A stretch of 64,000 nucleotides of DNA from JAVVTR01 sp036653535 (GTDB taxonomy: Bacteria > Bacteroidota > Bacteroidia > Bacteroidales > P3): the NCBI GenBank assembly GCA_036653535.1, contig JAVVTR010000001.1, positions 372,001 through 436,000 of the forward strand. The letters run 5' to 3'. The notes beneath the pieces are model-generated. The model had not been told where the DNA came from and did no database searches. It saw only the letters and a program-made list of their open reading frames with translations. Numbering within the stretch: the stretch's first letter is position 1; each line of letters opens with the position of its first letter. Shown here one piece after another: positions 25,970 to 34,864 of the stretch. Position numbers and translations under genes: made by a program.

Positions 25970-26116
25970 ATGAAACGCACATTTCAGCCCTCCGTTAAAA
26001 AGCGTATTAACAAGCATGGTTTTCGCGAAAGAATGGCTTCTGCCAATGGCCGTCGCATTTTAGCTGCCCGCAGAGCAAAAGGGAGAAAGCGTTTAACCGT
26101 TTCCGACGAAAGATAA
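25970..26116 (+). CDS. rpmH: 50S ribosomal protein L34
   Basis: 48 residues, MKRTFQPSVKKRINKHGFRE...RRILAARRAKGRKRLTVSDER, the invariant L34 sequence. It is a small basic component of the large ribosomal subunit. Although rpmH often neighbours dnaA, no replication gene or DnaA-box cluster is seen here; the neighbours are lpxK (divergent) and a DUF4834 gene (downstream). A terminator follows. Confidence 0.98.
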   Translation: MKRTFQPSVKKRINKHGFRERMASANGRRILAARRAKGRKRLTVSDER

Positions 26117-26142
26117 AATAAAAGCTTGCTTAATTTATATTG

Positions 26143-26182
26143 AAATTCTGTCGCTTTTAAAACGAGGCAACAGAATTTTTTT
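26143..26182 (+). terminator. Intrinsic terminator after rpmH
   Basis: AAATTCTGT (26143-26151) pairs with ACAGAATTT (26170-26178), followed by a run of T residues. The stem is short and A/T-rich but the U tract is good. Confidence 0.7.
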
Positions 26183-26200
26183 ATTATACCATCATCCTTT

Positions 26201-26491
26201 ATGCTAACATTTCTGTTCATCGTCATTTTAGTTATTCTCGGCTTTCGCATTCTCGGCCGATTAATTCTTCCTTTGATTTTAACATCTTGGGCTCAACGAC
26301 AACAAAAAAAATTTTTTACCGCTAACGATTCCAAGGAGCCGAATTTTTCTGATTCTTTCTCCAAAGCCAACCGAAAAGAGGGGGATATACATATCGATTA
26401 TATGCCACCCAAACAAGATCTAAAAGAGGCTAAACCAGGAACTCCAACTAACAGTGAGGATTACGTGGATTTCGAAGAAATAAAAGAATAA
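26201..26491 (+). CDS. DUF4834-family small membrane protein
   Basis: 96 residues. One N-terminal transmembrane helix (MLTFLFIVILVILGFRILGRLILPLIL) is followed by a charged cytoplasmic tail ending YVDFEEIKE, the pattern of the Bacteroidota-specific DUF4834 family. Function unknown. It starts 84 bp after rpmH, behind the terminator. Confidence 0.75.
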   Translation: MLTFLFIVILVILGFRILGRLILPLILTSWAQRQQKKFFTANDSKEPNFSDSFSKANRKEGDIHIDYMPPKQDLKEAKPGTPTNSEDYVDFEEIKE

Positions 26492-26566
26492 GAATTCTTT
26501 TAAATTAAAGCAAGAGTTTTTTCCATACACTGGGAGAGGCTCTGTTGTGGAATATGCCATATTACT

Positions 26567-26797
26567 ACACGGGGTCAAGCACACGGGGACAGGCTCCGAT
26601 TCTTGAGACTCCAAATCTGAAAAGACACAATTTTTTATTTCATATAGTCCCTCCATATGGGGACAAATTTTGAATTACACAGCAACAACTACACGGGGAC
26701 AGGCTGGACAAATGACTAACAACCAAAAACAACCACACGGGGACAGGCTCCGAATTTTGGAATCTACACGGGGACAGGCTGGACAAATGACTAGACA
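26567..26797 (+). repeat. Cluster of five dispersed-element copies
   Basis: One degenerate copy (ACACGGGGTCAAGC, 26567-26580) abuts a full copy (ACACGGGGACAGGCTCCG, 26581-26598). Further full copies start at 26691, 26735 and 26766. The 26691 and 26766 copies share the same 3' flank (GGACAAATGACTA), and the 26581 and 26735 copies share TCCGA, so longer blocks have been duplicated. They fill most of the 450-bp gap between DUF4834 and the first YitT gene. Confidence 0.9.
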
Positions 26798-26894
26798 AAT
26801 ACCAAAAAATTTTCGCAATTTTTGTCTTTTTTTTGCAAAATTCTACGTGTAAAAATTTTTTTATCTAAATGTTATTTTTTAATAGATAATCTTG

Positions 26895-26902
26895 TATCTT
26901 TG
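26895..26902 (+). promoter_or_regulatory. -7 promoter box TATCTTTG for the yitT pair
   Basis: TATCTTTG matches TAnnTTTG, 38 bp ahead of the ATG at 26940. This also argues against the upstream TTG at 26892 as a start codon, since it overlaps the promoter. Confidence 0.65.
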
Positions 26903-26939
26903 CGGGTTAAACGTGTATTTACGTGTTGCTATAAAACGA

Positions 26940-27872
26940 ATGAAAAAGATTTGGAATTGGTTCAAAGAAAGTATCCCCACCGAAAAGCATCTACTTAAGC
27001 GAGAGATTAAGAGCTATTTTATTATTACCCTTTGTCTTTGCTTGTATGCCTTTGCCTTGGTGGCTTTTATCATTAATTCTGAAATTGTTGGAGGAGGTAT
27101 TAATGGGGTTTCGACTCTTATTTACTACGCATCTAATCGAACACTGCCAGTTGGAACTACTGCACTTATTTTAAACATAATATTATTAGTTATTGGTTTT
27201 AAAATTTTGGGCAATAGCTTTGGCTTTAAAACCATTTACGCCATTTTCATGCTTTCTGTTTTTATCATGATGTGGCAAGGTTTGATGCACGAAGGAATAC
27301 TAAAAGACGATCCCTTTCTCTCCGCTGTTATTGGTGGAGCCCTTACCGGAGTTGCTATAGGCACCTCTTTTAATTACGGCGGTAGTACGGGTGGAACCGA
27401 TATTTTGGCTTTGATTATTACTAAATATCGAAATGTAAGTCCTGGTCGGGTCATTCTTTATTGTGATGTTTGTATTATTTCTTCTGCCTATATTGTTTTT
27501 CACTACTTTTTAGACAAAACGCCCATAGAATCTTTTCGCATTGTACTTTATGGATTTGTGGTAATGGCAGTAGTATCCTACACCATCGATCTTATTGTTT
27601 TGGGCGCACAATCATCAGTTCAGATGATCATTCTTTCCAAAAAACACGATGAAATTGCCGAAATGATCAATAATGATATGAAAAGAGGGGTAACCTTTTT
27701 ACATGGAACTGGTTCTTACGCCAAAGAAGATACGGAGTTATTATTTGTGGTGGTACGTAAATATGAAATGCAATCCGTTTTGCGTCGAATAAAGGATATA
27801 GATCCTCAGGCTTTTATGAGTATTACTACGGTAACCGGTGTATATGGTAAAGGCTTTGATCGTATCAAATAA
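26940..27872 (+). CDS. YitT family membrane protein, first copy
   Basis: 310 residues from the ATG at 26940; an open frame extends to a TTG at 26892 but that overlaps the promoter box. Five to six transmembrane helices make up the YitT_membrane domain, with GGGINGVSTLIYYASNRTLPVGTTALILNIILLVIGFKILG and the glycine-rich YGGSTGGTDILALIITKY. A cytoplasmic DUF2179 domain follows at the end (MIILSKKHDEIAEMINNDMKRGVTFLHGTGSY). Transported substrate unknown. A paralogue follows 165 bp downstream on the same strand. Confidence 0.88.
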   Translation: MKKIWNWFKESIPTEKHLLKREIKSYFIITLCLCLYAFALVAFIINSEIVGGGINGVSTLIYYASNRTLPVGTTALILNIILLVIGFKILGNSFGFKTIYAIFMLSVFIMMWQGLMHEGILKDDPFLSAVIGGALTGVAIGTSFNYGGSTGGTDILALIITKYRNVSPGRVILYCDVCIISSAYIVFHYFLDKTPIESFRIVLYGFVVMAVVSYTIDLIVLGAQSSVQMIILSKKHDEIAEMINNDMKRGVTFLHGTGSYAKEDTELLFVVVRKYEMQSVLRRIKDIDPQAFMSITTVTGVYGKGFDRIK

Positions 27873-28037
27873 AATCGGGTTTTAGCATGTTTTGTGCGTA
27901 ATATTTAGATTCTCTGCTGCTTTAATTTTAATTAAAGACAGTTCTAAAATCAAAAAATAACAGAAACCAAGAACAAAGCCACCTAAAAGAAACGCAGTTG
28001 CTAAATTAACCGAATAAAATACTGCGAATAAACATTT

Positions 28038-28976
28038 ATGGAAAATATAAAACCTTTCGTACTACTTGCTAATTTAAGCAAAACAAAGTTAGTACGAGAT
28101 TATGCCTTGATCCTGCTTGGGTCTGCTATTGTAGCTTCCGGCTATGTTTTTTTCTTTACTCCCTATAAGATTATTCCCGGTGGAGTATATGGTATTGCTA
28201 TCATTTTACATTATATCACCGCAGGTTGGTTTAGTTTTTTCCCGGAAGGTTTACCCATAGGTACAACTGCTTTAATCTTTAATATTCCCTTATGGATTGC
28301 TGCTTATAAACTTTTAGGTCCCACTTATGGCCCTAAAACGGTAGTAACTTTCGTGGCCACTTCTATATTTACCGATACTTTTGCTTTCTTACAAGGGCAA
28401 AATGTTTTAGTAAGCAATGATCCTTTATTGGCATCTATCTATGGTGGCGCTTTGGTGGGACTTGGAGTAAGTCTTATTTTTAAAGCAAGGGGAACCAGTG
28501 CAGGAACCGACGTTTTAGCGAAAATTATCGCCAAATATTCCCAAGGTAGAGTAGGTTCTATGATTATGCTTATTGATTCCTGTATTGTCTTACTTGGTTT
28601 AGTTGTCTTTCGCTCCTGGGATGTACCTCTATATTCTTGGATTGCAATTTTCGTATATGGACGAGTGGTAGACGCTATTACCGAAGGAATACGCACTGAA
28701 AAAGCAGTCTTGATTGTCTCTAACAAGCAAGAGGAAATGCGCGATGCCATTCTTTTTACCCTCAACCGAGGAGGAACCTTTCTTCAAGGAAAGGGAATGT
28801 TTTCCGGGGAGCCTAAAGATGTTATTTATACAGTGGTTCCAAAACAACAAATATTCACTTTGAAAGAAATTGTAAATCAAGTAGATCCAACGGCTTTTGT
28901 GACGGTACTTCCTGCTTATGAAATTTTAGGAAAAGGCTTCCGGTCTTTAGAAAAAACCATTCAGGAGGAAAAATAA
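28038..28976 (+). CDS. YitT family membrane protein, second copy
   Basis: 312 residues, same architecture as the preceding gene. It has YitT membrane helices with PGGVYGIAIILHYITAGWF and GTSAGTDVLAKIIAKYSQGRVG, then DUF2179 (VLIVSNKQEEMRDAILFTLNRGGTFLQGKGMF). The two proteins share the domain plan but are clearly diverged, so the duplication is old. The tandem arrangement suggests a possible heteromeric transporter, which is inference. Confidence 0.88.
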   Translation: MENIKPFVLLANLSKTKLVRDYALILLGSAIVASGYVFFFTPYKIIPGGVYGIAIILHYITAGWFSFFPEGLPIGTTALIFNIPLWIAAYKLLGPTYGPKTVVTFVATSIFTDTFAFLQGQNVLVSNDPLLASIYGGALVGLGVSLIFKARGTSAGTDVLAKIIAKYSQGRVGSMIMLIDSCIVLLGLVVFRSWDVPLYSWIAIFVYGRVVDAITEGIRTEKAVLIVSNKQEEMRDAILFTLNRGGTFLQGKGMFSGEPKDVIYTVVPKQQIFTLKEIVNQVDPTAFVTVLPAYEILGKGFRSLEKTIQEEK

Positions 28977-29159
28977 TATAACAAAACTAAGGCATGTTTG
29001 CACATGGTACACACAAACGGTAAACTTTGCTTATTTTAAGAAAGGAATAGACAAAACAAACACAATATTATATGCCAATTAAAATAAATTAGCATAAAAA
29101 AACAAAAAGAGGGAAACCTCTATAATTCAATAGTTACCTTAATAATATTAAATAATTTT

Positions 29160-30797
29160 ATGGACAAAAAAATGGAAATACTCCGTAAAGACTTGGAATC
29201 TTACGGAATTAACGGAACCAAAGAGATTTACTATAATCTCTCCTATGATGATCTTTTTAAACATGAAACTGCAGCTGGATTAACTGGTTTTGACCGTTCT
29301 TATCTTACTGAAACTGGCGCTGTTACAGTAGACACTGGTGAATTTACAGGTCGTTCTCCTAAAGATAAGTATATCGTTAAAGAATCCAGTTCTGAAGATA
29401 ATGTTTGGTGGGCACAAAAAGAACGGAAAAGTTCAGATAATAAACCTATTTCTACGGAATTATGGAATAAACTTTATAAAACCGGAAGCACAGAACTTTG
29501 CAACAAAAATTTGTATGTTCAAGATGGTTTTGTAGGAGCTAACCCTAACAGCCGTATCTGTATCCGCGTCGTTACGGAAGTAGCTTGGCAGGCTCATTTT
29601 GTAAAAAATATGTTTATTCGTCCTACAGAAGCAGAGTTGGTGGACTTTAAACCCGACTTTATTATGTTAAATGCTTGCAAAACTACCTATCCAGACTATA
29701 AAGCCGAAGGTATGAATAGCGAAGTTTTTGTAGCATTTCATTTGGGATTGAAACGTGCTGTGGTTGGTGGAACTTGGTACGGTGGAGAAATGAAAAAAGG
29801 ACTTTTCTCGGTTATGAATTATTTCTTACCTCTAAAGGGAATGGCTTCTATGCACTGCTCGGCAAATATGGGAAAAAATGGAGACACTGCTATCTTTTTT
29901 GGCCTTTCTGGAACTGGAAAAACCACTTTATCTACAGACCCCAATCGTCAATTAATTGGAGATGATGAACACGGCTGGGATAAGGAAGGCGTTTTCAACT
30001 TCGAAGGTGGCTGCTATGCCAAATGTATTCATTTAAGTAAAGAAAACGAACCCGATATTTTTGGAGCTATTAAAAGGGATGCTTTATTAGAAAACGTGGT
30101 TTTTGATGAAAAAACAGGAAAAATAGATTTTGACAATGCAAGTAAAACCGAAAATACTCGCGTTTCTTATCCTATTTATCACATTAATAACATTGTTAAA
30201 CCTATATCCAAAGGAGGTCATCCCTCCAAAGTTATTTTTCTTACAGCGGATGCTTTTGGTGTTTTACCTCCAGTTTCCCGCCTAAATGCCGATCAAACCA
30301 TGTACCAATTCTTAAGTGGTTACACGGCTAAAGTAGCTGGTACAGAAAGAGGAATAAAGGAACCAACTCCTACTTTTTCTTCTTGCTTTGGTGCTGCTTT
30401 CTTAATGTTGCACCCAACTGCTTATGCCAAAGAATTAGTAAAGAAAATGCAAGAACACCATTCTACCGCTTATTTAGTAAACACCGGATGGATTGGGGGA
30501 CCTTACGGCGTAGGTAAACGTATCGATATCCCTTCTACTCGCGCTATTATTAATGCTATTTTGGATGGTTCTCTCGATAAGACAGAAACGGAAATTATTC
30601 CTGTTTTCGGTTTAGCCGTTCCTAAATCTGTTCATGGAGTAGATTCAAAAATTCTGAACCCACGCAACTTATGGGCTAATCCAACAGATTGGGATGCCAC
30701 AGCCCGTAGCTTAGGCGAAAAGTTCATCAAGAATTTTGAAAATTTCACCGATAACGAAGAAGGAAAACGTTTAGTAGCAGCCGGTCCTCAGCTATAA
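29160..30797 (+). CDS. pckA: Phosphoenolpyruvate carboxykinase (ATP)
   Basis: 545 residues, the usual length. It interconverts oxaloacetate + ATP with PEP + CO2 + ADP. In fermentative Bacteroidota it commonly runs in the CO2-fixing direction towards succinate; that is family knowledge. Motifs: TGRSPKDKYIV, GGTWYGGEMKKGLFSVMNYFLPL, the kinase-1a P-loop GLSGTGKTTLS, the metal-binding IGDDEHGW, and NTGWIGGPYGVGKRI near the C-terminus. It is followed by two hairpin terminators. The 180-bp leader shows no clear promoter box. Confidence 0.97.
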   Translation: MDKKMEILRKDLESYGINGTKEIYYNLSYDDLFKHETAAGLTGFDRSYLTETGAVTVDTGEFTGRSPKDKYIVKESSSEDNVWWAQKERKSSDNKPISTELWNKLYKTGSTELCNKNLYVQDGFVGANPNSRICIRVVTEVAWQAHFVKNMFIRPTEAELVDFKPDFIMLNACKTTYPDYKAEGMNSEVFVAFHLGLKRAVVGGTWYGGEMKKGLFSVMNYFLPLKGMASMHCSANMGKNGDTAIFFGLSGTGKTTLSTDPNRQLIGDDEHGWDKEGVFNFEGGCYAKCIHLSKENEPDIFGAIKRDALLENVVFDEKTGKIDFDNASKTENTRVSYPIYHINNIVKPISKGGHPSKVIFLTADAFGVLPPVSRLNADQTMYQFLSGYTAKVAGTERGIKEPTPTFSSCFGAAFLMLHPTAYAKELVKKMQEHHSTAYLVNTGWIGGPYGVGKRIDIPSTRAIINAILDGSLDKTETEIIPVFGLAVPKSVHGVDSKILNPRNLWANPTDWDATARSLGEKFIKNFENFTDNEEGKRLVAAGPQL

Positions 30798-30832
30798 ACG
30801 GTCGTCTACTATAAAATGCTATTTCTGTATTC

Positions 30833-30926
30833 AGAAACTGTTTAAAAGAAAAAGATTTTTTTAAACAGTTTCTAAGTCCGGTGTCTTTATCTATTTAGAA
30901 AGAAGGCGCCGGACTTTAATTTTTTA
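30833..30926 (+). terminator. Two consecutive terminator hairpins after pckA
   Basis: First hairpin: a perfect 15-bp stem, 30833-30847 with 30859-30873 (AGAAACTGTTTAAAA and its complement). Second: AAGTCCGG (30874-30881) with CCGGACTT (30909-30916), followed by TAATTTTTTA, the better intrinsic terminator of the two. Confidence 0.88.
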
Positions 30927-30938
30927 GTCCACAAGAGA

Positions 30939-31010
30939 CAGAATACACGGGGACAGGCTGCAAGTTACCTGCTTTTTTCAGAATACACGGGGACAGGCTG
31001 CAAGTTACCT
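30939..31010 (+). repeat. Duplicated block carrying two dispersed-element copies
   Basis: A 32-bp block at 30939-30970 recurs at 30979-31010. Each contains ACACGGGGACAGGCTGC (30945-30961 and 30985-31001) with the same flanks GAAT and AAGTTACCT. The trailing AAGTTACCTGC is then partly repeated once more. The block lies just after the pckA terminators and before the outer-membrane protein gene. Confidence 0.9.
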
Positions 31011-31063
31011 ACAAGTTACCTGCCGTTATCGGAAAATATATTTAACTTTTATTTTTCTTACTT

Positions 31064-34000
31064 ATGTATAATAACAGGCCCTTTCTTCAACGAATACGTC
31101 TTTCTGTAGTTTTACTGATTGGCCTTTTCTGTTGTGAACATGGCTTGGCTCAATTTTACACCGGATCTGAAATGACATTTGGTCGTAAACGGGTTCAATA
31201 TGAAAAATTCTTTTGGATGTATTATCGTTTTGATGGTTTTGATGTCTATTTTAATCGAAATGGGAAAAACTTAGCCCTCTATACTGCCAATTATATACAA
31301 AACCACTTGTCTGAAATGGAAAAATTAATGGGTTTTCAATCTCAGCAAGGTTTAAGATTTATTGTATTCAATCGCCTTAGCGATTATAAACAAAGCAATA
31401 TTGGGTATTTAGACGAAGCCAGCGAGGTTGGATATAATACTGGCGGAATTACTCGCTTCCTCGGAAATAAAGTCTTCCTCTATTTTAATGGCAATTATGT
31501 AGATTTTGAAAAACAAATAAGACAGGGGATTGCAGAATTGTTATTGGCTCAAGCTATACAAGGAACTAAAGTGGGAACCCAATACAAGAACTCTTACTTA
31601 ATGGATTTACCATACTGGTTTACTGGTGGTTTAGCCTCTTATCTTACGCATCCTTGGGATGAAATTATGGATGAACGCATGCAAGAGGCAATTCAACAAA
31701 AAAATTATAAATATATATCTGGCTTAGAAGGGGAAGAAGCGGCTTTTGCAGGTCATTCTTTTTGGTATTTCGTCGCACAAACTTATGGAGAAGAAGCTAT
31801 TCCACGATGTATAAGAGTGGTAGCCAGCGAACGAAAATTAGAAAAGACTTTCAATATTGCATTAAATGTAAAATTTAAAATACTAATGAAGCAATGGCGA
31901 GATTTTTACCTACAAGAAAATTCTAAAATACTAAGAGATAGTATCGTTTATAAAGAAATTCTTAAAAATACCAATCGTACCGATCGTACCTACGATCATT
32001 TTGTTTTAAATCCATATGGAAAAGAAGCGGCTTTTGTAAGCAATCATTTGGGTCTTGCCAAAGTTTTTATACAAACCTTGAACCCTCCACAACGACATTG
32101 CATTTATAGGATAGGAGCAAGTATAAATGATAAACCCGATTACTCTTTTCCTATCTTAGCTTGGCATCCAAACGGACATATTTTGGGAATTATAGTGGAA
32201 GAAAAAGGCCGTACTACTCTAATTTTATATGATCTGCAAAAGAAACACAAAAAAGCAGCTTTTCGATACCCTATAGAAATATTCGACAAAGTTACAGGCT
32301 TTAGCTTTTCCAAGGATGGCCGCAGTATTGCTGTTGCAGCTTCCAGTAATGGACAATCCGATATTTATTTATTCCATTTAGGAGCAGGAACAACCAAACA
32401 AATTACCTTTGATATATACGATGATCAAAATCCAATTTTTATTCCGGAAACTGATTTTTTAGTTTTTTCATCTAATCGCCCTAACGATAGTATTAAAAAA
32501 AACGAAAAGTTTGAAATTGCGCCTTCCCTCACCTTGGGTCATAATTTATTTGCCTATGATTTAAAGCAAAATGAAAATATCTTGGTGGGTCTTACCAAAG
32601 AAAATCCTTTAGTTTCTCTTTCTCAACCCCGTCCTTTGGGTCCACAAATGTTAGCATACTTAAATAACGCTTTTGGAGAAACCAACCTATCCGTAGGAAA
32701 ATTCGGAAAAACTATTTCCCAAATTGATACAGCTATACACTATCGAAATACCTTTCATTCGGGTATGGTAAGTGACTATCCTGGAGGTTTATTATCTATA
32801 GACATAGCTCCTAATAGAGGAGAATATGCACAAGTAAGGAAAGATCATGGACGATATGTTTTGGGTATACAAAACTTGGAACCTATTGCTAAACAAACGG
32901 AAGTAATTCCTATTCCATCTAAAACAATACAACCCACAAAATACAAAGCACAAGTACTTAAACGTCAGGAAGAAAAACAAAAAAAACAATTTTATTTAGA
33001 TAGCCTAAGTCGAGCAGCAACGAAAGATACCACTGGAAAAGCAAAAGAAATACTACAAAAAAGTTTGTATGTTCAGTCCTTTTTAAAATTAAGAAATGCC
33101 GAAGTATCCGATCTAAATAGGCTAAGCGATTACGATATTTGGCTTTTGAAACGATACGGATTTTGGGAAAATACACGGGGACAGGCTGCGGATTCTGTCC
33201 GTGTAATTCTATGCGACACCTCTAAAAAAGAACAACTTACAGAGGTGTGTACACGGGGACAGGCTGCGGATTTAGATAGCATCCTCCTTTCTCCTAATCA
33301 CCCTCTATATAAAACATTGTGTAAGTTTAATGGACGTTACTCTAAATATACAGACACTAATTATATTCAGGATTCTTTAGATAGAAGATTCTTTTCTTCT
33401 AATCAAGACAGTGTTATGGAAATAAACTTCCCAAAAATTGCCCCCAAACAAAATATTTATAATGTTGAATATTCTATAAACCAAGCTACTGCGCAATTGG
33501 GATTTAACTATTTGAACGCTTGCTATCAAGCTTTTACTAATGCATCGGGACCTTTATACCTAAATTCCAATGTAAATGGGTTCGCCCAAATTTCCATTAC
33601 AGATTTAATGGAAAATCATCGTTTTATAGGAGGTGTTTCTATTTCCTTCGATTTAACTAATACTGAATATTTGTTTAGTTATGAAAATATGGAACGTAGG
33701 TTGGGTCATCAATTTGTATTCCATATGGCAAACTATAACCAAAACAGAATTTTTCCTCCCTATAAACAAAATACATTTGATATGTATTATATTATAAAAT
33801 ATCCAATTACACCTGTATCTCAACTAAGAGGGACTATTTTTGCACGTTACGACCGCACCATTTTAAAATCTTTTGAATATCAAACTTTGGTAGAACCTAC
33901 TTATCGTAGCACTCGCGTGGGGCTAAAAGCCGAATGGGTTTACGATCATAGTCGATTTATCAGTCAAAACATTTATTTTGGAACTAGAGGTAAGGTGTGG

Positions 34001-34645
34001 TTTGAATATTATCAGGGTATTATTCATTCCAAGGATAATCTTTTTGTAGTAGGAGTCGATTTTCGAGATTATCGTCGTTTATATAAAACCTTAATTTGGG
34101 CAAATCGCATTGCTATATCTTCTTCTTTTGGACAGTCCAAATTAGTTTATTATATGGGAGGGGTAGATAATTGGATTGCACCTCGTTTTAACAGAGATGT
34201 ACAAACAGATCCCAACCAACATTATGCATATCAAACTTTAGCAACCAATATGCGAGGTTTTATCCAAAATATTCGCAATGGAAATACTTTTGCAGTTCTT
34301 AATAGCGAAATTCGCTTTCCTATTTTTCAGGTTCTTTCGCCCATGCCTGTCAAATCTGCTTTTTTACGACATTTACAATTAATTATTTTTGGGGATGTTG
34401 GTAGTGCTTGGAGTAATTGGAATCCATGGTCGAAAGATAATCTTTTTTATAAACAAACCATTGTAGACAACAAACTAACTATTGAGTTAGACAAAGATGC
34501 CAATCCTTTTGTAGGGGGATTCGGCTTTGGACTTCGTTGCCAACTATTAGGTTATTTCATAAGAGGAGATCTCGCATGGGGAGTAGAAAATGGTATAGTA
34601 CACAAAAAACCTGTTTTCTATTTTTCTTTTTGTACCGATTTTTAA
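31064..34645 (+). CDS. Large chimeric outer-membrane protein: gluzincin-like, propeller, beta-barrel
   Basis: 1193 residues. A signal peptide (SVVLLIGLFCCEHGLAQ) is followed by a peptidase-MA-like region (about 45-290; RFIVFNRLSDYKQSNIG, YWFTGGLASYL). No HExxH is present, the corresponding site reading QGIAELLLAQ, so it is probably inactive. A TolB/WD40-like propeller follows (about 310-620; FSFSKDGRSIAVAAS, DDQNPIFIPETDFLVFSSNRPND), then a Lys/Gln-rich linker (about 620-800). The C-terminal part is an Omp85/BamA-like barrel (VFYFSFCTDF with terminal Phe; GGFGFGLRCQLLGYFIRGDLAWG). This chain occurs as conserved unknown outer-membrane proteins in Bacteroidota; a role in surface-protein handling is only inference. 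The linker contains two dispersed-element copies, each read as TRGQAAD (codons 704 and 730). Confidence 0.75.
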   Translation: MYNNRPFLQRIRLSVVLLIGLFCCEHGLAQFYTGSEMTFGRKRVQYEKFFWMYYRFDGFDVYFNRNGKNLALYTANYIQNHLSEMEKLMGFQSQQGLRFIVFNRLSDYKQSNIGYLDEASEVGYNTGGITRFLGNKVFLYFNGNYVDFEKQIRQGIAELLLAQAIQGTKVGTQYKNSYLMDLPYWFTGGLASYLTHPWDEIMDERMQEAIQQKNYKYISGLEGEEAAFAGHSFWYFVAQTYGEEAIPRCIRVVASERKLEKTFNIALNVKFKILMKQWRDFYLQENSKILRDSIVYKEILKNTNRTDRTYDHFVLNPYGKEAAFVSNHLGLAKVFIQTLNPPQRHCIYRIGASINDKPDYSFPILAWHPNGHILGIIVEEKGRTTLILYDLQKKHKKAAFRYPIEIFDKVTGFSFSKDGRSIAVAASSNGQSDIYLFHLGAGTTKQITFDIYDDQNPIFIPETDFLVFSSNRPNDSIKKNEKFEIAPSLTLGHNLFAYDLKQNENILVGLTKENPLVSLSQPRPLGPQMLAYLNNAFGETNLSVGKFGKTISQIDTAIHYRNTFHSGMVSDYPGGLLSIDIAPNRGEYAQVRKDHGRYVLGIQNLEPIAKQTEVIPIPSKTIQPTKYKAQVLKRQEEKQKKQFYLDSLSRAATKDTTGKAKEILQKSLYVQSFLKLRNAEVSDLNRLSDYDIWLLKRYGFWENTRGQAADSVRVILCDTSKKEQLTEVCTRGQAADLDSILLSPNHPLYKTLCKFNGRYSKYTDTNYIQDSLDRRFFSSNQDSVMEINFPKIAPKQNIYNVEYSINQATAQLGFNYLNACYQAFTNASGPLYLNSNVNGFAQISITDLMENHRFIGGVSISFDLTNTEYLFSYENMERRLGHQFVFHMANYNQNRIFPPYKQNTFDMYYIIKYPITPVSQLRGTIFARYDRTILKSFEYQTLVEPTYRSTRVGLKAEWVYDHSRFISQNIYFGTRGKVWFEYYQGIIHSKDNLFVVGVDFRDYRRLYKTLIWANRIAISSSFGQSKLVYYMGGVDNWIAPRFNRDVQTDPNQHYAYQTLATNMRGFIQNIRNGNTFAVLNSEIRFPIFQVLSPMPVKSAFLRHLQLIIFGDVGSAWSNWNPWSKDNLFYKQTIVDNKLTIELDKDANPFVGGFGFGLRCQLLGYFIRGDLAWGVENGIVHKKPVFYFSFCTDF
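33173..33267 (+). repeat. Two in-frame dispersed-element copies in the outer-membrane protein gene
   Basis: ACACGGGGACAGGCTGCGGAT occurs at 33173 and 33251, 78 bp (26 codons) apart, both read as TRGQAAD. The frame differs from that used by the copA insertion (TGTGT). Both fall in the low-complexity linker ahead of the barrel. Confidence 0.88.
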
Positions 34646-34698
34646 GTAATCCAAAGTAGCATGCTCATTCATAGGAAAAGATGTATCTTTTGGTGTGT

Positions 34699-34727
34699 AC
34701 ACGGGGACATACACGGGGACAGGCTCC
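34699..34727 (+). repeat. Dispersed element: truncated plus full copy ahead of pyk
   Basis: A truncated copy (ACACGGGGACA, 34699-34709) is followed by a full copy (ACACGGGGACAGGCTCC, 34711-34727). The pair lies 14 bp upstream of the pyk -7 box, overlapping where a -33 element would be. Confidence 0.88.
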
Positions 34728-34740
34728 AAAATAAATTTCG

Positions 34741-34748
34741 TATATTTG
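34741..34748 (+). promoter_or_regulatory. -7 promoter box TATATTTG for pyk
   Basis: TATATTTG matches TAnnTTTG and gives a leader of about 110 nt. The dispersed repeat lies immediately upstream. Confidence 0.6.
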
Positions 34749-34864
34749 TACTGTATCTAAACAAATTTGGCTTATGTAGCATTTTGCCAAATGGTAATAC
34801 TATCCCAAAATCAAACTTTGTTTTTTAGATACTAAAACTATATAACCAAAACCAAAACCCAATC

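Noticed and set aside
26892..26939. TTG start at 26892 extending the first YitT protein by 16 residues
   Set aside because: The codon overlaps the TATCTTTG promoter box, and the extra residues are unlike YitT N-termini; ATG at 26940 fits.
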